Source of the DNA: JAGLCY01 sp965363725
Lineage (GTDB): Bacteria > Krumholzibacteriota > Krumholzibacteriia > LZORAL124-64-63
NCBI GenBank assembly: GCA_965363725.1
Contig: CBDTUS010000037.1
Coordinates: 1-24,145, forward strand
Direction: 5' to 3'
Length of the DNA: 24,145 nucleotides
How positions within the stretch are numbered: position 1 is the first letter of the stretch; each line of letters begins with the position of its first letter. Shown here piece after piece: positions 17,321 to 24,145 of the stretch. Position numbers and translations under genes: made by a program. The notes beneath the pieces are model-generated. The model made no database searches and was not told where the DNA came from. It saw nothing but the letters and a program-made list of their open reading frames with translations.

Positions 17321-18325
17321 ATGAGGCACCGCAAGGATCAATGGACGGAAGTGGCCCCCTGTCGATCATGGCGTCGGCCGGTGGCCTGGATTGTCCTGGT
17401 TGCCTTGATGTTGAATCCCCTACTGGTCCTGGGACAGAATGCCGGCGATGGAAACAAAACCCTGCGCCCCGGTGACCGCATCGAGTTGACCGTTCCCGGA
17501 CGACCCGATCTGAATGCCGAACTCATCCTGGATGCCGACGGGCGGGTCGATATTCCCCAGGTGGGGGAAGTCGAATTGGATGGCATGACCCAAGCCGAAG
17601 CCAACCTTTTCATCAAACAGAAGATCCGACTTTTTCATCCAAACATTGACACTCTGCACCTGGAAGTGATCCAAAGTGGTGCCGCCAAGATCTACGTCAT
17701 AGGTCAGGTCACCCGGCCAGGTACCCAGGTCTTTGATCGGGTTCCTTCGGTTCTGGATGTCCTCCTTTCGGCCGGCGGGCCCCTGGAAAATGCCGACCTC
17801 CGCTCCGCCCGGGTGATTCGGAACGACGAAGGCCTGTCCAGGGTTCACCCCCTGGATATTTCCGGGATCATGGACGGAAACAGTATTCCGCAATTCGAAT
17901 TCCGCCAGGGAGACACTCTGGTGATACCCGCGAAGCTCCAGGGGACCTCGGGCGTTCCCTCGTCCGACGGAGTCAAGGTCTTTGGTGGAGTGGGGGTGTC
18001 CTCGATCGTTCCCATCGACGAGCCCATGCCCATGCTGGATGTCATCATGTTGGCCGGAGCTCCGGCTGCCGAGGCCAACCTGGAGAAGGTCTGGTGGATC
18101 CACGAAGACGGCGGGAAGGCGGTCTCGACCCTGGTGAATCTAGAATTATTCCTGAAGGAGGGCAATGTCGTGGGCAATCCCTCCATTTACCCAGGTGATA
18201 CCCTGCAGATCGAAATATCCAAACCCGGTTGGTTCAGGGCCAACGTTCCCTGGGTCCTCGGCACCATCGCCGCTGTGGTGACTATCCTGCTGGGTTATGA
18301 CCGGTTGATCAACGGAGACAATTAA
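17321..18325 (+). CDS. Polysaccharide export protein with SLBB domains (Wza-like, no lipobox)
   Basis: Probable component of the outer-membrane polysaccharide channel. The 334 residues start with a long signal peptide (basic to about residue 19, hydrophobic WIVLVALMLNPLLVLG, likely cleaved near 38). The poly-export domain follows (LRPGDRIELTVPGRPDLN through GEVELDGMTQAEANLFI, about 48-125), then two SLBB-type segments beginning KIYVIGQVTRPG and VKVFGGVGVS. It ends in a hydrophobic helix (VPWVLGTIAAVVTILLGY). Unlike Wza there is no lipobox cysteine; the only early Cys (14) precedes the hydrophobic core. AGGAGG 9 bases ahead of the ATG is a strong ribosome-binding site. No co-polymerase or BY-kinase gene is adjacent. 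Its stop overlaps the opposing gene's stop by four bases. Confidence 0.88.
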   Translation: MRHRKDQWTEVAPCRSWRRPVAWIVLVALMLNPLLVLGQNAGDGNKTLRPGDRIELTVPGRPDLNAELILDADGRVDIPQVGEVELDGMTQAEANLFIKQKIRLFHPNIDTLHLEVIQSGAAKIYVIGQVTRPGTQVFDRVPSVLDVLLSAGGPLENADLRSARVIRNDEGLSRVHPLDISGIMDGNSIPQFEFRQGDTLVIPAKLQGTSGVPSSDGVKVFGGVGVSSIVPIDEPMPMLDVIMLAGAPAAEANLEKVWWIHEDGGKAVSTLVNLELFLKEGNVVGNPSIYPGDTLQIEISKPGWFRANVPWVLGTIAAVVTILLGYDRLINGDN

Positions 18326-19326
18326 TCAGCAGGTTTCTGCGGATCCGGAAGGGATTCGGGCGGATTTTCGGTGGGCTCCCCGAACAGTCTGCGGCGGTAG
18401 GCCAGCAGGAAAACCAGGCCGATGAAGACGGCCAGCCACAGGGTGAACAACCGGACCAGCAGGGCGGCCGCCGCCGCGGTCGCGCCGGGCATGGCCAGCC
18501 TTCCCAGCAGCCAGATGATGGTGGCCTCGGTCCCGCCCAAACCTCCCGGCAGAAACGAAAGCGACCCCACCAGGGTCCCCGCAGCGTAGACGAAGACCGC
18601 CTGGCCCAGGGGTACCGGGAAATCCATCCCTCGGCAGACCAGCCACAAACCCAGACATTCGCAAAACCAGGCCAGGGTCGATACCCCTAGGGAAAAAAGG
18701 GAAAGCCGGAACCCCAGCAGCCGGCTCATGGATTCCATGGCTTCATCCAGTCCCACGCGGTGGCGGGCCAGGAGGTTGGAACGGGCGGCCCGGCCCAGCA
18801 ATCTGGTTCTCAAGTTGTGATTCTGGAACAGGGCCAGGAACAGCGGGACCGTCGCAGCGGCCAGCAATCCCGTGGTCATTCCGGTCAAGGGCCCCGGCCA
18901 GAAGAAAACTCCCATTGCCGCCAGAATGAGGACGGCCAGAAAGTCGTAGATCCGCTCGGCGAGAACTACAGGTAGCCCTTTGGCCAAAGGGATGTCGAAC
19001 TTCTCCCGCAAAATTCCTGCCTTGAAGACTTCGCCGATCTTGCCTGGCGTGATGACCATGACGTAGGTCGCGAAGTAGAGGCCCAGGGAATCGCGCAGGG
19101 GAATCCTGGCACTGAGGGAGCGAAGGTAGACTTCCCAGCGCCAGAATCGCAGGCCGTAGTTGACCAGTGAGAGGCACCCGAGAATGGCGAACTGCCAGGT
19201 GGGGTACCCGGAAAGCTTGGCCTGGATATCATCGGCCTTGAAGATGAAAAAGAGGGCGGCGTAAAGGACCACGGAAAAACCGATGACGGCAAAGGAGCGG
19301 GGTATCATGTGACGGGGCAGTTTCAC
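18322..19326 (-). CDS. LPG-synthase-TM / UPF0104 family multi-pass membrane protein (flippase-like)
   Basis: The only - strand gene. The product (334 residues from GTG 19326) is a polytopic inner-membrane protein with about eight hydrophobic segments. It has family landmarks near the first third (LRFWRWEVYLRSL, then FATYVMVITPGKIGEVFKAG), VLAERIYDFLAVLIL, and a late FLPGGLGGTEATIIWLL, which is the UPF0104 / lysylphosphatidylglycerol-synthase transmembrane signature. There is no C-terminal aminoacyl-transfer domain, so it is not an MprF. Members often sit in glycan or lipid clusters and are called flippase-like, with biochemistry mostly unproven. GTG 19326 has GGAG five bases upstream; ATG 19308 and GTG 19398 are alternatives. 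It converges on and overlaps the SLBB gene by four bases. Confidence 0.86.
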   Translation of the reverse strand: MKLPRHMIPRSFAVIGFSVVLYAALFFIFKADDIQAKLSGYPTWQFAILGCLSLVNYGLRFWRWEVYLRSLSARIPLRDSLGLYFATYVMVITPGKIGEVFKAGILREKFDIPLAKGLPVVLAERIYDFLAVLILAAMGVFFWPGPLTGMTTGLLAAATVPLFLALFQNHNLRTRLLGRAARSNLLARHRVGLDEAMESMSRLLGFRLSLFSLGVSTLAWFCECLGLWLVCRGMDFPVPLGQAVFVYAAGTLVGSLSFLPGGLGGTEATIIWLLGRLAMPGATAAAAALLVRLFTLWLAVFIGLVFLLAYRRRLFGEPTENPPESLPDPQKPAD

Positions 19327-19493
19327 GAAGGCTCCGGCCGGGCAGGACGAAAAATCAAAATTTGTGGAAAAAGGAATGGAGCTTTGGGGCCCATTCACGT
19401 AGAATGATGGCCGGTCAGGTATTTTGCAACCAGGAAAACTTTCAGGCTCATGTTAAATTCCCGTCAAATGTGGTTATAATTCAATTTTTGGGG

Positions 19494-19522
19494 TTGCATT
19501 GGACTCACAATTGAGGTAAAAT
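19494..19522 (+). promoter_or_regulatory. Sigma70-type promoter for phosphoglycosyl transferase gene
   Basis: TTGCAT (19494-19499) and TAAAAT (19517-19522) are separated by exactly 17 bases within an AT-rich island. The -10 matches 5/6 and the -35 matches 3/6. A start near 19530 would give a leader of about 155 nt before the ATG at 19685. The promoter is separate from the upstream dehydrogenase-epimerase-export operon because the intervening gene is antisense. Confidence 0.6.
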
Positions 19523-19665
19523 ATAGATCCTATCAGAAAGGTTTCAGGTTCGGGGGAGCCAGGGACCATTGAGGGAGCAAATTCATAAAGTAGTCGTTAA
19601 TTCGGGAGTCCCATCGCGTAGGGCGAAGTGACGGGGATTATGAGAAAAAAAGTTTTTCAAAAAGC

Positions 19666-19682
19666 TGGACCGGAGGGGTCCA
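19666..19682 (+). promoter_or_regulatory. Hairpin displaying the ribosome-binding site in its loop
   Basis: TGGACC (19666-19671) pairs perfectly with GGTCCA (19677-19682). The 5-base loop (19672-19676) is GGAGG, the Shine-Dalgarno core for the ATG at 19685. The stem ends two bases before the start codon. Such a fold could expose or hide the ribosome-binding site depending on a protein or ion. The pairing is seen directly; control is inference. Confidence 0.5.
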
Positions 19683-19684
19683 CC

Positions 19685-20512
19685 ATGAAGAAGAGGAACC
19701 GGCGCCCGGAACCCGGCTCTTCGGGCCGTGCCGGCGGTGCCGCCGTGGTTGCCATGGACCCCCTCGAACTTTCCAGTAATAGTAGGGGCGATGATGCCAT
19801 TGAGGCGTTGTCCGCCCAGGTTGAGAGGATCTCCGAGCACAGTTTGGATCTGGGTCATCTCCAGAACTCCCTCTACCCGCTGGTCAAACGTGGATTTGAT
19901 GTCGTGGTTTCGCTCCTGGTTTTGGCCATCTTCGGGCTGATGCTGCCGTTGCTGACGCTGATCATCAAACTGGATTCACCGGGCCCGGTTTTCTACTCCC
20001 AGGAGCGAGTGGGCCTGAACCGCCGTCGGCGCCGGGATGAATTCGGAGGTCAGGAACGTCGCAAGGTGATTCAGCCGGGACGCCCCTTCAAGGTCATCAA
20101 ACTGAGGACCATGAGCACCAACGCCGAGGCAGGCGGACCGCAGTGGGCCCAGAAGAACGATGTTCGGGTGACCCGCGTGGGGAAATTCATGCGCCGGAGC
20201 CGCCTCGACGAAGTTCCGCAGTTCCTGAATGTGCTGAGGGGGGAAATGAGCATCATCGGGCCGCGTCCCGAGCGCATGGTCTTCATCCGCCAGTTGGAAC
20301 AGGAAATTCCCAACTACCGGGATCGTCTTCTGGTCCTGCCGGGCATCACCGGACTGGCCCAGGTCATCAATGGATATGACGACGGCATCGAATCTGTGCG
20401 GCGCAAGGTGGAACTGGACCGCCAGTACATCAAGAAGGCCGGATTCCTGCAGGACGGGAGTATCCTCCTGTCCACTGTCACCGTGGTGTTGAAAGGGGAT
20501 GGGGCCCGGTAG
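19685..20512 (+). CDS. Monotopic phosphoglycosyl transferase (bacterial sugar transferase)
   Basis: Transfers a sugar-1-phosphate from a UDP-sugar to undecaprenyl phosphate, starting assembly of a polysaccharide repeat. Of 275 residues, about 1-65 are a polar, poorly conserved N-terminus. KRGFDVVVSLLVLAIFGLM (68-86) is the re-entrant membrane helix. The catalytic domain has SPGPVFYSQERVG (98-110), PFKVIKLRTM (134-143), the Asp-Glu dyad D175-E176 in SRLDEVPQ and GPRPE (192-196), ending LPGITGLAQV. It lacks the extra four N-terminal helices of WcaJ/WbaP, so it is PglC-like in topology. A basic insert with RRRRR and EERRK-like residues (113-130) lengthens the loop between the two conserved blocks. 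ATG 19685 is chosen for GGAGGGG at 19672-19678. An intrinsic terminator follows. Confidence 0.92.
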   Translation: MKKRNRRPEPGSSGRAGGAAVVAMDPLELSSNSRGDDAIEALSAQVERISEHSLDLGHLQNSLYPLVKRGFDVVVSLLVLAIFGLMLPLLTLIIKLDSPGPVFYSQERVGLNRRRRRDEFGGQERRKVIQPGRPFKVIKLRTMSTNAEAGGPQWAQKNDVRVTRVGKFMRRSRLDEVPQFLNVLRGEMSIIGPRPERMVFIRQLEQEIPNYRDRLLVLPGITGLAQVINGYDDGIESVRRKVELDRQYIKKAGFLQDGSILLSTVTVVLKGDGAR

Positions 20513-20559
20513 GCTTCCCCTTCCAACTGTGATACAGGGATGCTGAAAGTCCCCTCGGG

Positions 20560-20583
20560 CCGCTCTTTGGAGCGGTTTTTTTT
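20560..20583 (+). terminator. Intrinsic terminator
   Basis: CCGCTC (20560-20565) pairs perfectly with GAGCGG (20570-20575) around TTTG, followed by eight T residues (20576-20583). It lies 48 bases after the phosphoglycosyl transferase stop and is the best terminator in the window, separating the polysaccharide block from the regulator gene. Confidence 0.93.
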
Positions 20584-20693
20584 GATGGATGAAGGTCCAT
20601 ATTATTCCCCTCTTGCCTCTGCTTATGGGCCCATGCATAATTCCGCCAGATGCATCAGACACCGTTCGACGAACCTGGGAAACCTTTGCTTTC

Positions 20694-22091
20694 ATGAAAC
20701 CCCTGATTCTGGTTATCGATGATGAAGAGGCCATCCGCCTGTTCCTTTCGGCCACTCTTTCGGACGAAGGCTACGAGGTGGTCACGGCGGCGACCGGGGG
20801 TGAAGGTCTGGCCGTGGCCAAGGACCGGGCGCCTGATCTGGTGCTCCTGGACCTGATGCTGCCGGACATGAGCGGAATCCAGGTTCTGGGGGGATTGAAA
20901 AGCGCCCTGCCGCATATCTGCGTGGTGATGATCACTGCCTACCGGGAAACGGACACGGCCGTGCAGGCGATGAAGCTCGACGCCTTCGACTACGTGAACA
21001 AGCCGATCAACCTCGACCGTTTGATGAAGGTGGTCAAGCAGGCGTTGGAGAGCAACAATGCGGCCCGGCACCGGTATCACCAACTTCAGCAGGGGGATCT
21101 CTTCGGGGGCATCGACGACGTGGTGCCGAGCCGGGCTCCGGCCATGCTGGAAATCTACGACATCGTCACGAAAATCGCCGGTGGCGAATCGACCACCGTT
21201 TTGATCGAGGGGGAGTCGGGAGCCGGCAAGGATGTTATCGCGAATCTCATCCACCGGACTTCATTGCGCAGGGAAAGTCCCCTCCTGGAGATCAATTGCG
21301 CCGCCTTGCCCGAACAGCTCCTGGAAAGCGAACTGTTCGGTCACGAAAAAGGCGCGTTCACCGGAGCCTCTTCCCTGAAGAGCGGTCTCTTGGAGCAGGC
21401 CGATTCGGGGACTCTCTTTCTGGATGAGATCGGGGAAATGGCCCTGCCGGTCCAGGTCAAGCTCCTGCGTGTCCTGGAGAAGATGACCTTCCGCCGGGTG
21501 GGTGGCATCCAGGACATCACCGTCGACGTTCGGATCGTGGCGGCCACCAATCGCAACCTCAAGGCCCAGGTGGAGGAGGGCTCCTTCCGGGAGGATCTCT
21601 ATTACCGACTGAACGTGGTCAAGATCGTGGTTCCGCCCTTGCGGGATCGCGTGGAGGACATCCTGCCCCTGGTGGAGTATTTCCTGGGCCAGTTCAACCT
21701 CAGGTTCGGCAAACAGTTCACCACCGTGAGCGAGGAGGCGCGGCATTCACTGCTGGCCTACGAGTGGCCCGGCAATATCCGCGAACTCAAGAACCTGCTC
21801 GAACGAGGGGTCCTGCTGGGCAGCGGCTCGGTCCTGGAACGGGCTCACCTGCAACTGGAAGAAGGCGGCCGGCCAGAAGCCGGACTTCCCGATAAGATCC
21901 GCAAAATTCTGGGAAACCCTTTGCCTCCCGGCGGTGTTGACCTCGAAGGCCTGGTTGGCGAGATTGAAGAGGCTTTGGTGCGGGAGGCCTACCGGACTTC
22001 CGATGGGAACCAATCCGAAGCCGCCCGCCTGCTGGGGCTCAATCGCGACAAGTTCCGTTACCGGTTCAAACAATACGGCATCAAGGAATGA
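20694..22091 (+). CDS. Sigma54-dependent response regulator, NtrC family
   Basis: A two-component activator that, once phosphorylated, remodels sigma54 RNA polymerase with ATP. Of 465 residues, 1-120 are the receiver domain with acidic D9/D10, phospho-acceptor D53, T81 and K103. Residues about 142-380 are the AAA+ domain with Walker A GESGAGKD (173-180), the sigma54-contact loop GAFTGA (220-225) and Walker B FLDEIG (242-247), ending YEWPGNIRELKN. Residues 430-465 are a Fis-type helix-turn-helix (GNQSEAARLLGLNRDKFRYR). ATG 20694 begins exactly at the receiver; the in-frame extension to 20589 overlaps leader sequence, though neither has a strong ribosome-binding site. No sensor kinase is adjacent. 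It overlaps lptE (ATGA). Polysaccharide genes upstream suggest a PrsR/EPS-type role, which is inference. Confidence 0.93.
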   Translation: MKPLILVIDDEEAIRLFLSATLSDEGYEVVTAATGGEGLAVAKDRAPDLVLLDLMLPDMSGIQVLGGLKSALPHICVVMITAYRETDTAVQAMKLDAFDYVNKPINLDRLMKVVKQALESNNAARHRYHQLQQGDLFGGIDDVVPSRAPAMLEIYDIVTKIAGGESTTVLIEGESGAGKDVIANLIHRTSLRRESPLLEINCAALPEQLLESELFGHEKGAFTGASSLKSGLLEQADSGTLFLDEIGEMALPVQVKLLRVLEKMTFRRVGGIQDITVDVRIVAATNRNLKAQVEEGSFREDLYYRLNVVKIVVPPLRDRVEDILPLVEYFLGQFNLRFGKQFTTVSEEARHSLLAYEWPGNIRELKNLLERGVLLGSGSVLERAHLQLEEGGRPEAGLPDKIRKILGNPLPPGGVDLEGLVGEIEEALVREAYRTSDGNQSEAARLLGLNRDKFRYRFKQYGIKE

Positions 22092-22636
22092 TGAAAACTC
22101 CAGGTCCGAAATCACCTTCGTCCACCGGAATTCCTTCATGGTTGGTCAGGACCTTCAGCCTCCTGCTGGTGGCTTTGTTTTCAACCGGGTGCGGAGTCTA
22201 TTCCGGCACCAGCGGGCGGGTCGACGAAAACATCAAGAGGGTGACGGTCCAGTTCCTGGAGAACCTGACCCCTCAACCCAATCTGGGTGTCGAACTTTCC
22301 GAGGACATCATCTTCGCCCTGCAGGTGGACAACACCCTGCAGGTGGTCGAGGAAGTGGATGCCGACAGTATCATCAGTGGCCGGGTGGTGCGGTACAGCC
22401 TGCGAGAGGTGGCGGCCACCCAGGAGCTCACCGTCAATGAATTCCAGGTCCAGATCGCGGTGTCGCTGAACTTCACCGTGCGCGCCACGGGTGAAAAGAT
22501 TTTCGAAAACCGCCGCTTCACCGGAACCGGCAACTACGTTCTCAATGATCCGGTCACATCCGAAGAGACTGCACGCGATGAAGCCGCCGAGGAAATCGTG
22601 CGGGACATTCTCGCCATAGTTGTGATGGACTGGTAA
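22088..22636 (+). CDS. lptE: LPS-assembly lipoprotein LptE-like
   Basis: LptE plugs the LptD beta-barrel and helps deliver LPS to the outer leaflet. The 182-residue product has a lipoprotein signal peptide with hydrophobic core FSLLLVALF and lipobox STGC (Cys35), then GVYSG, as in LptE proteins that start GCGY. The mature part follows the family's alternating pattern, with VTVQFLENLT (strand and 'P/N-x-L' region), SISGRVVRY-like SIISGRVVRYS, and a C-terminal EEIVRDILAIVVMDW helix. Sequence conservation in this family is low, so the strongest support is the lipobox plus position immediately before holA, the usual lptE-holA order. The start overlaps the response-regulator stop in ATGA; a second ATG at 22091 is equally possible. 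Confidence 0.84.
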   Translation: MMKTPGPKSPSSTGIPSWLVRTFSLLLVALFSTGCGVYSGTSGRVDENIKRVTVQFLENLTPQPNLGVELSEDIIFALQVDNTLQVVEEVDADSIISGRVVRYSLREVAATQELTVNEFQVQIAVSLNFTVRATGEKIFENRRFTGTGNYVLNDPVTSEETARDEAAEEIVRDILAIVVMDW

Positions 22637-22652
22637 TTGAACAGGAGATTCG

Positions 22653-23702
22653 TTGGGTTATTCACGAGGGAAAAAAGGCTCCGCTATTCCCGGCTTCCAG
22701 GACCTGGTGGAACAGGACCTGAAACCAGGAAAATTCCGGCCGGTTTACCTGTTGGCCGGCGAGGATACCCTGCGCATGGAGGGGGTGATCAAGAAGATCC
22801 GCAAGGATGTTCTGGGGGAAAGCGGTTCGGCCTTCAATTTTCACGTCTACCAGGGTGATCAGACCCCCGTGGAAAAGATTCTCCAGCAGGCCCTGAGTCT
22901 GCCCATGCTGGGGTCCCATCAGGTCATCTGGGTCAAGCAGGCCGACAAGTGTCTGGGCAACCAGGACAGCCAGGGGATCCTGGAGAAATACATGGCCGGG
23001 CCGGTGGATGAAACCATCCTCATCCTGACTGCGGAGAAGGTGGACAAGCGCAAGAAATGGGTGAAGATCTGCCAGGAGGGCGGGTACCTTTTCGATTTTA
23101 CCCCGCCGTCGGGAGAGGCTTTGGTGCAGTGGGTGCTCAAGGCCGCCAGCCGGGAAAATCTCCCCTTGGAGCAGGAACAGGCCCGCATTCTCTGTGAACT
23201 GGTGGGGAACGATCTTTTGAGTCTCAAAAGTGAAATCGACAAGCTGGCCCTGCTGGCCGAGGATCGTGGAAAAGCAGTCGATGCCCAGGAAATCGGCCGG
23301 ATCATCATGGATCAGGCGGCGCTCGAAGGTTATGAAATCACCGCCCATCTCGAACCCGGCAACAGCGGCCAGGTCCTCAAGACCTGGTTCCGGCTGTCGG
23401 AGTGGGGGCGCACCGCCCATGAGATCGCCCCACTTTTGATCTCGCGTATCCGCAAGGGGGCTATTCTGGCTGCCGGCCGGGAGGGAGGCATGGCCGACAG
23501 GGACATCGGGGCGCTTTCTGCCCAAAATCCCTGGAGTTTTCGTTACCTGGAGCCCATGGTTCAAAGCATGGGCAGCCGGGGACTGGGATCGGCTCTCAAA
23601 GCCGCCCTCGAGTGTGATCGCAGGCTCAAGGGGTCTCCTTTGAAACCGGATATCATTATTGAAAAACTTATTCTGGATTTGTGTCAAACCAAGGACCCTT
23701 GA
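22653..23702 (+). CDS. holA: DNA polymerase III subunit delta
   Basis: Clamp-loader subunit that opens the beta sliding clamp. The 349-residue protein has the N-terminal FRPVYLLAGEDTLRMEGVIKK (a degenerate ATP-binding region, about residues 28-48), YQGDQTP with the helix containing SLPMLGSHQVIWVKQADK, and the domain II segment LILTAEKVDKRKKWVK. The C-terminal collar domain has LVGNDLLSLKSEIDKLALLA, the typical DLLSLKxEIEKL signature. Length is typical (330-350). The start is TTG 22653 with AGGAG at 22643-22647; no suitable ATG is nearby. It lies 16 bases after lptE. Confidence 0.92.
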   Translation: MGYSRGKKGSAIPGFQDLVEQDLKPGKFRPVYLLAGEDTLRMEGVIKKIRKDVLGESGSAFNFHVYQGDQTPVEKILQQALSLPMLGSHQVIWVKQADKCLGNQDSQGILEKYMAGPVDETILILTAEKVDKRKKWVKICQEGGYLFDFTPPSGEALVQWVLKAASRENLPLEQEQARILCELVGNDLLSLKSEIDKLALLAEDRGKAVDAQEIGRIIMDQAALEGYEITAHLEPGNSGQVLKTWFRLSEWGRTAHEIAPLLISRIRKGAILAAGREGGMADRDIGALSAQNPWSFRYLEPMVQSMGSRGLGSALKAALECDRRLKGSPLKPDIIIEKLILDLCQTKDP

Positions 23703-23731
23703 AACTCGAAGCCGGATCAACCGGTTTCAAG
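23698..23731 (+). promoter_or_regulatory. Hairpin in holA-trxA junction
   Basis: CTTGAAAC (23698-23705) pairs with GTTTCAAG (23724-23731), an 8-bp stem that spans the holA stop codon. CCGG (23712-23715) and CCGG (23721-23724) can pair inside it. No T-run follows and the trxA ribosome-binding site (AAAGGA at 23739-23744) starts eight bases later. Possible processing or mRNA-stability element; role unproven. Confidence 0.35.
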
Positions 23732-23749
23732 ACCTCCGAAAGGAAAATC

Positions 23750-24079
23750 ATGTCAGAAGGACTGCTGGAATTCACCGACACCGATTTCGATCAGACCATC
23801 GCATCCAGTGACCAACTTGTTTTGGTGGATTTCTGGGCTCCGTGGTGCGGACCCTGCAAGGCCATGACGCCGACCATTGAAAAGCTGGCCGGGGAATTTG
23901 ACGGCAAGGTGCTGGTCGGCAAGATGGATATTCAAGCCCATCCGTTGACCGCCGGCAAGCTCGGGATCAGAAGTATTCCCACGTTGATATTTTTCAAGGG
24001 CGGGCAGGTAGCCGATTCCTTGATCGGGGCCGCCGATGAAGGAAAGATCCGCGACAAGATGGAAAGTCTCCTCGGTTAG
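23750..24079 (+). CDS. trxA: Thioredoxin
   Basis: A small dithiol protein that reduces protein disulfides in the cytoplasm. The 109 residues have the classical active site WAPWCGPCK (C33, C36), the buried Asp in VDFWA, the cis-proline P77 in RSIPTLIFF and the C-terminal KIRDKMESLLG helix. There is no signal peptide. Length is typical (105-110). ATG 23750 is chosen for AAAGGA at 23739-23744; upstream in-frame codons from 23681 lie in holA. The residue before the cis-proline is Ile, as in standard TrxA. It is 47 bases after holA. Confidence 0.96.
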   Translation: MSEGLLEFTDTDFDQTIASSDQLVLVDFWAPWCGPCKAMTPTIEKLAGEFDGKVLVGKMDIQAHPLTAGKLGIRSIPTLIFFKGGQVADSLIGAADEGKIRDKMESLLG

Positions 24080-24107
24080 TCACGGATAGAGGGCATTCCG
24101 GGAGGGC

Positions 24108-24145
24108 ATGACACAGTCGAACATATCGGCACCCAAAGCAACGAG
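24108..24145 (+). CDS. Possible start of next gene (cut by window)
   Basis: ATG at 24108 opens 12 codons to the window edge (MTQSNISAPKAT). GGGAGGG at 24100-24106 lies immediately ahead but is only a base or two from the ATG, closer than ideal, while AGAGGG at 24088-24093 is rather far. trxB often follows trxA, but nothing in these residues identifies the product. Confidence 0.4.
   Translation, partial: MTQSNISAPKAT

Larger units (their letters stand above)
19327..19684. other. Divergent intergenic region between UPF0104 gene and phosphoglycosyl transferase
   Basis: About 358 bases without a supported gene. The middle (about 19440-19530) is clearly AT-richer than the surroundings and contains TATAAT at 19475-19480 and the promoter at 19494-19522. 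The rest is the roughly 150-base leader of the + strand gene, ending in a hairpin around its ribosome-binding site. I could not identify a convincing - strand promoter, although one must serve the opposing gene. No riboswitch family was recognised. Confidence 0.6.

Noticed and set aside
19413..19427. Possible sigma54 promoter upstream of the phosphoglycosyl transferase
   Set aside because: The GG and GC elements are separated by 11 bases rather than the required 10, and the remaining consensus is poor.
19530..19684. Riboswitch (for example cyclic-di-GMP) in the long leader
   Set aside because: None of the conserved GEMM-type core sequences was visible. Only the small hairpins described could be supported.

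Overview
This is a GC-rich (about 60% or more by eye), densely packed bacterial chromosomal segment. Almost every gene is on the + strand; one is on the - strand. The organism is a diderm: it has an LptE-type LPS-assembly lipoprotein and a Wza/SLBB-type polysaccharide export protein. It also has RNase Y, a DXS-dependent isoprenoid pathway, 6S RNA, ZapA and a tRNA gene that encodes its CCA end. No single gene fixes the lineage. An uncultured FCB-like or deltaproteobacteria-like phylum would fit, but that is inference only. There is no mobile element, CRISPR array or phage gene. Non-ATG starts are frequent (TTG for pheT, zapA and holA; GTG for folD, the ZapB-like gene and probably the - strand membrane gene).

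Layout. (1) 1-4784: translation operon infC (cut at the left edge)-rpmI-rplT-pheS-pheT, with structured RNA spacers before rpmI and pheS. (2) 4874-5677: a ZapB-like coiled-coil gene, zapA, and a strongly supported 6S RNA whose 5' strand overlaps the end of zapA. (3) 5749-14143: a tight housekeeping run: rny, folD, ispA, a DUF212-family membrane protein with an eroded signature motif, dxs, nadK and recN. Most joints overlap or are only a few bases apart. (4) 14176-14873: a good sigma70 promoter driving tRNA-Arg(CCG), then two small unrecognised membrane-protein genes. (5) 15029-20583: a surface-polysaccharide block: UDP-HexNAc dehydrogenase, UDP-HexNAc 4-epimerase, SLBB export protein, an opposing LPG-synthase-TM/UPF0104 membrane protein and a monotopic phosphoglycosyl transferase, closed by a clear intrinsic terminator. 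(6) 20694-24079: an NtrC-type sigma54 response regulator translationally coupled to lptE, then holA and trxA. The start of another gene may be visible at the right edge.

How it fits together. The dehydrogenase and epimerase resemble the TviB/TviC (WbpO/WbpP-like) pair, which would make a UDP-N-acetylhexosaminuronic acid such as UDP-GalNAcA. The phosphoglycosyl transferase would start a repeat unit on undecaprenyl phosphate, and the SLBB protein would belong to the outer-membrane export channel. ispA and dxs supply isoprenoid precursors, ultimately including that lipid carrier. The nearby sigma54 activator is a plausible regulator of the polysaccharide genes, but no -24/-12 promoter was found to prove it. 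I saw no clearly novel multi-gene system. The most distinctive signals are the 6S RNA/zapA overlap, the DUF212 protein lacking its family motif, and a hairpin presenting the phosphoglycosyl transferase ribosome-binding site in its loop.
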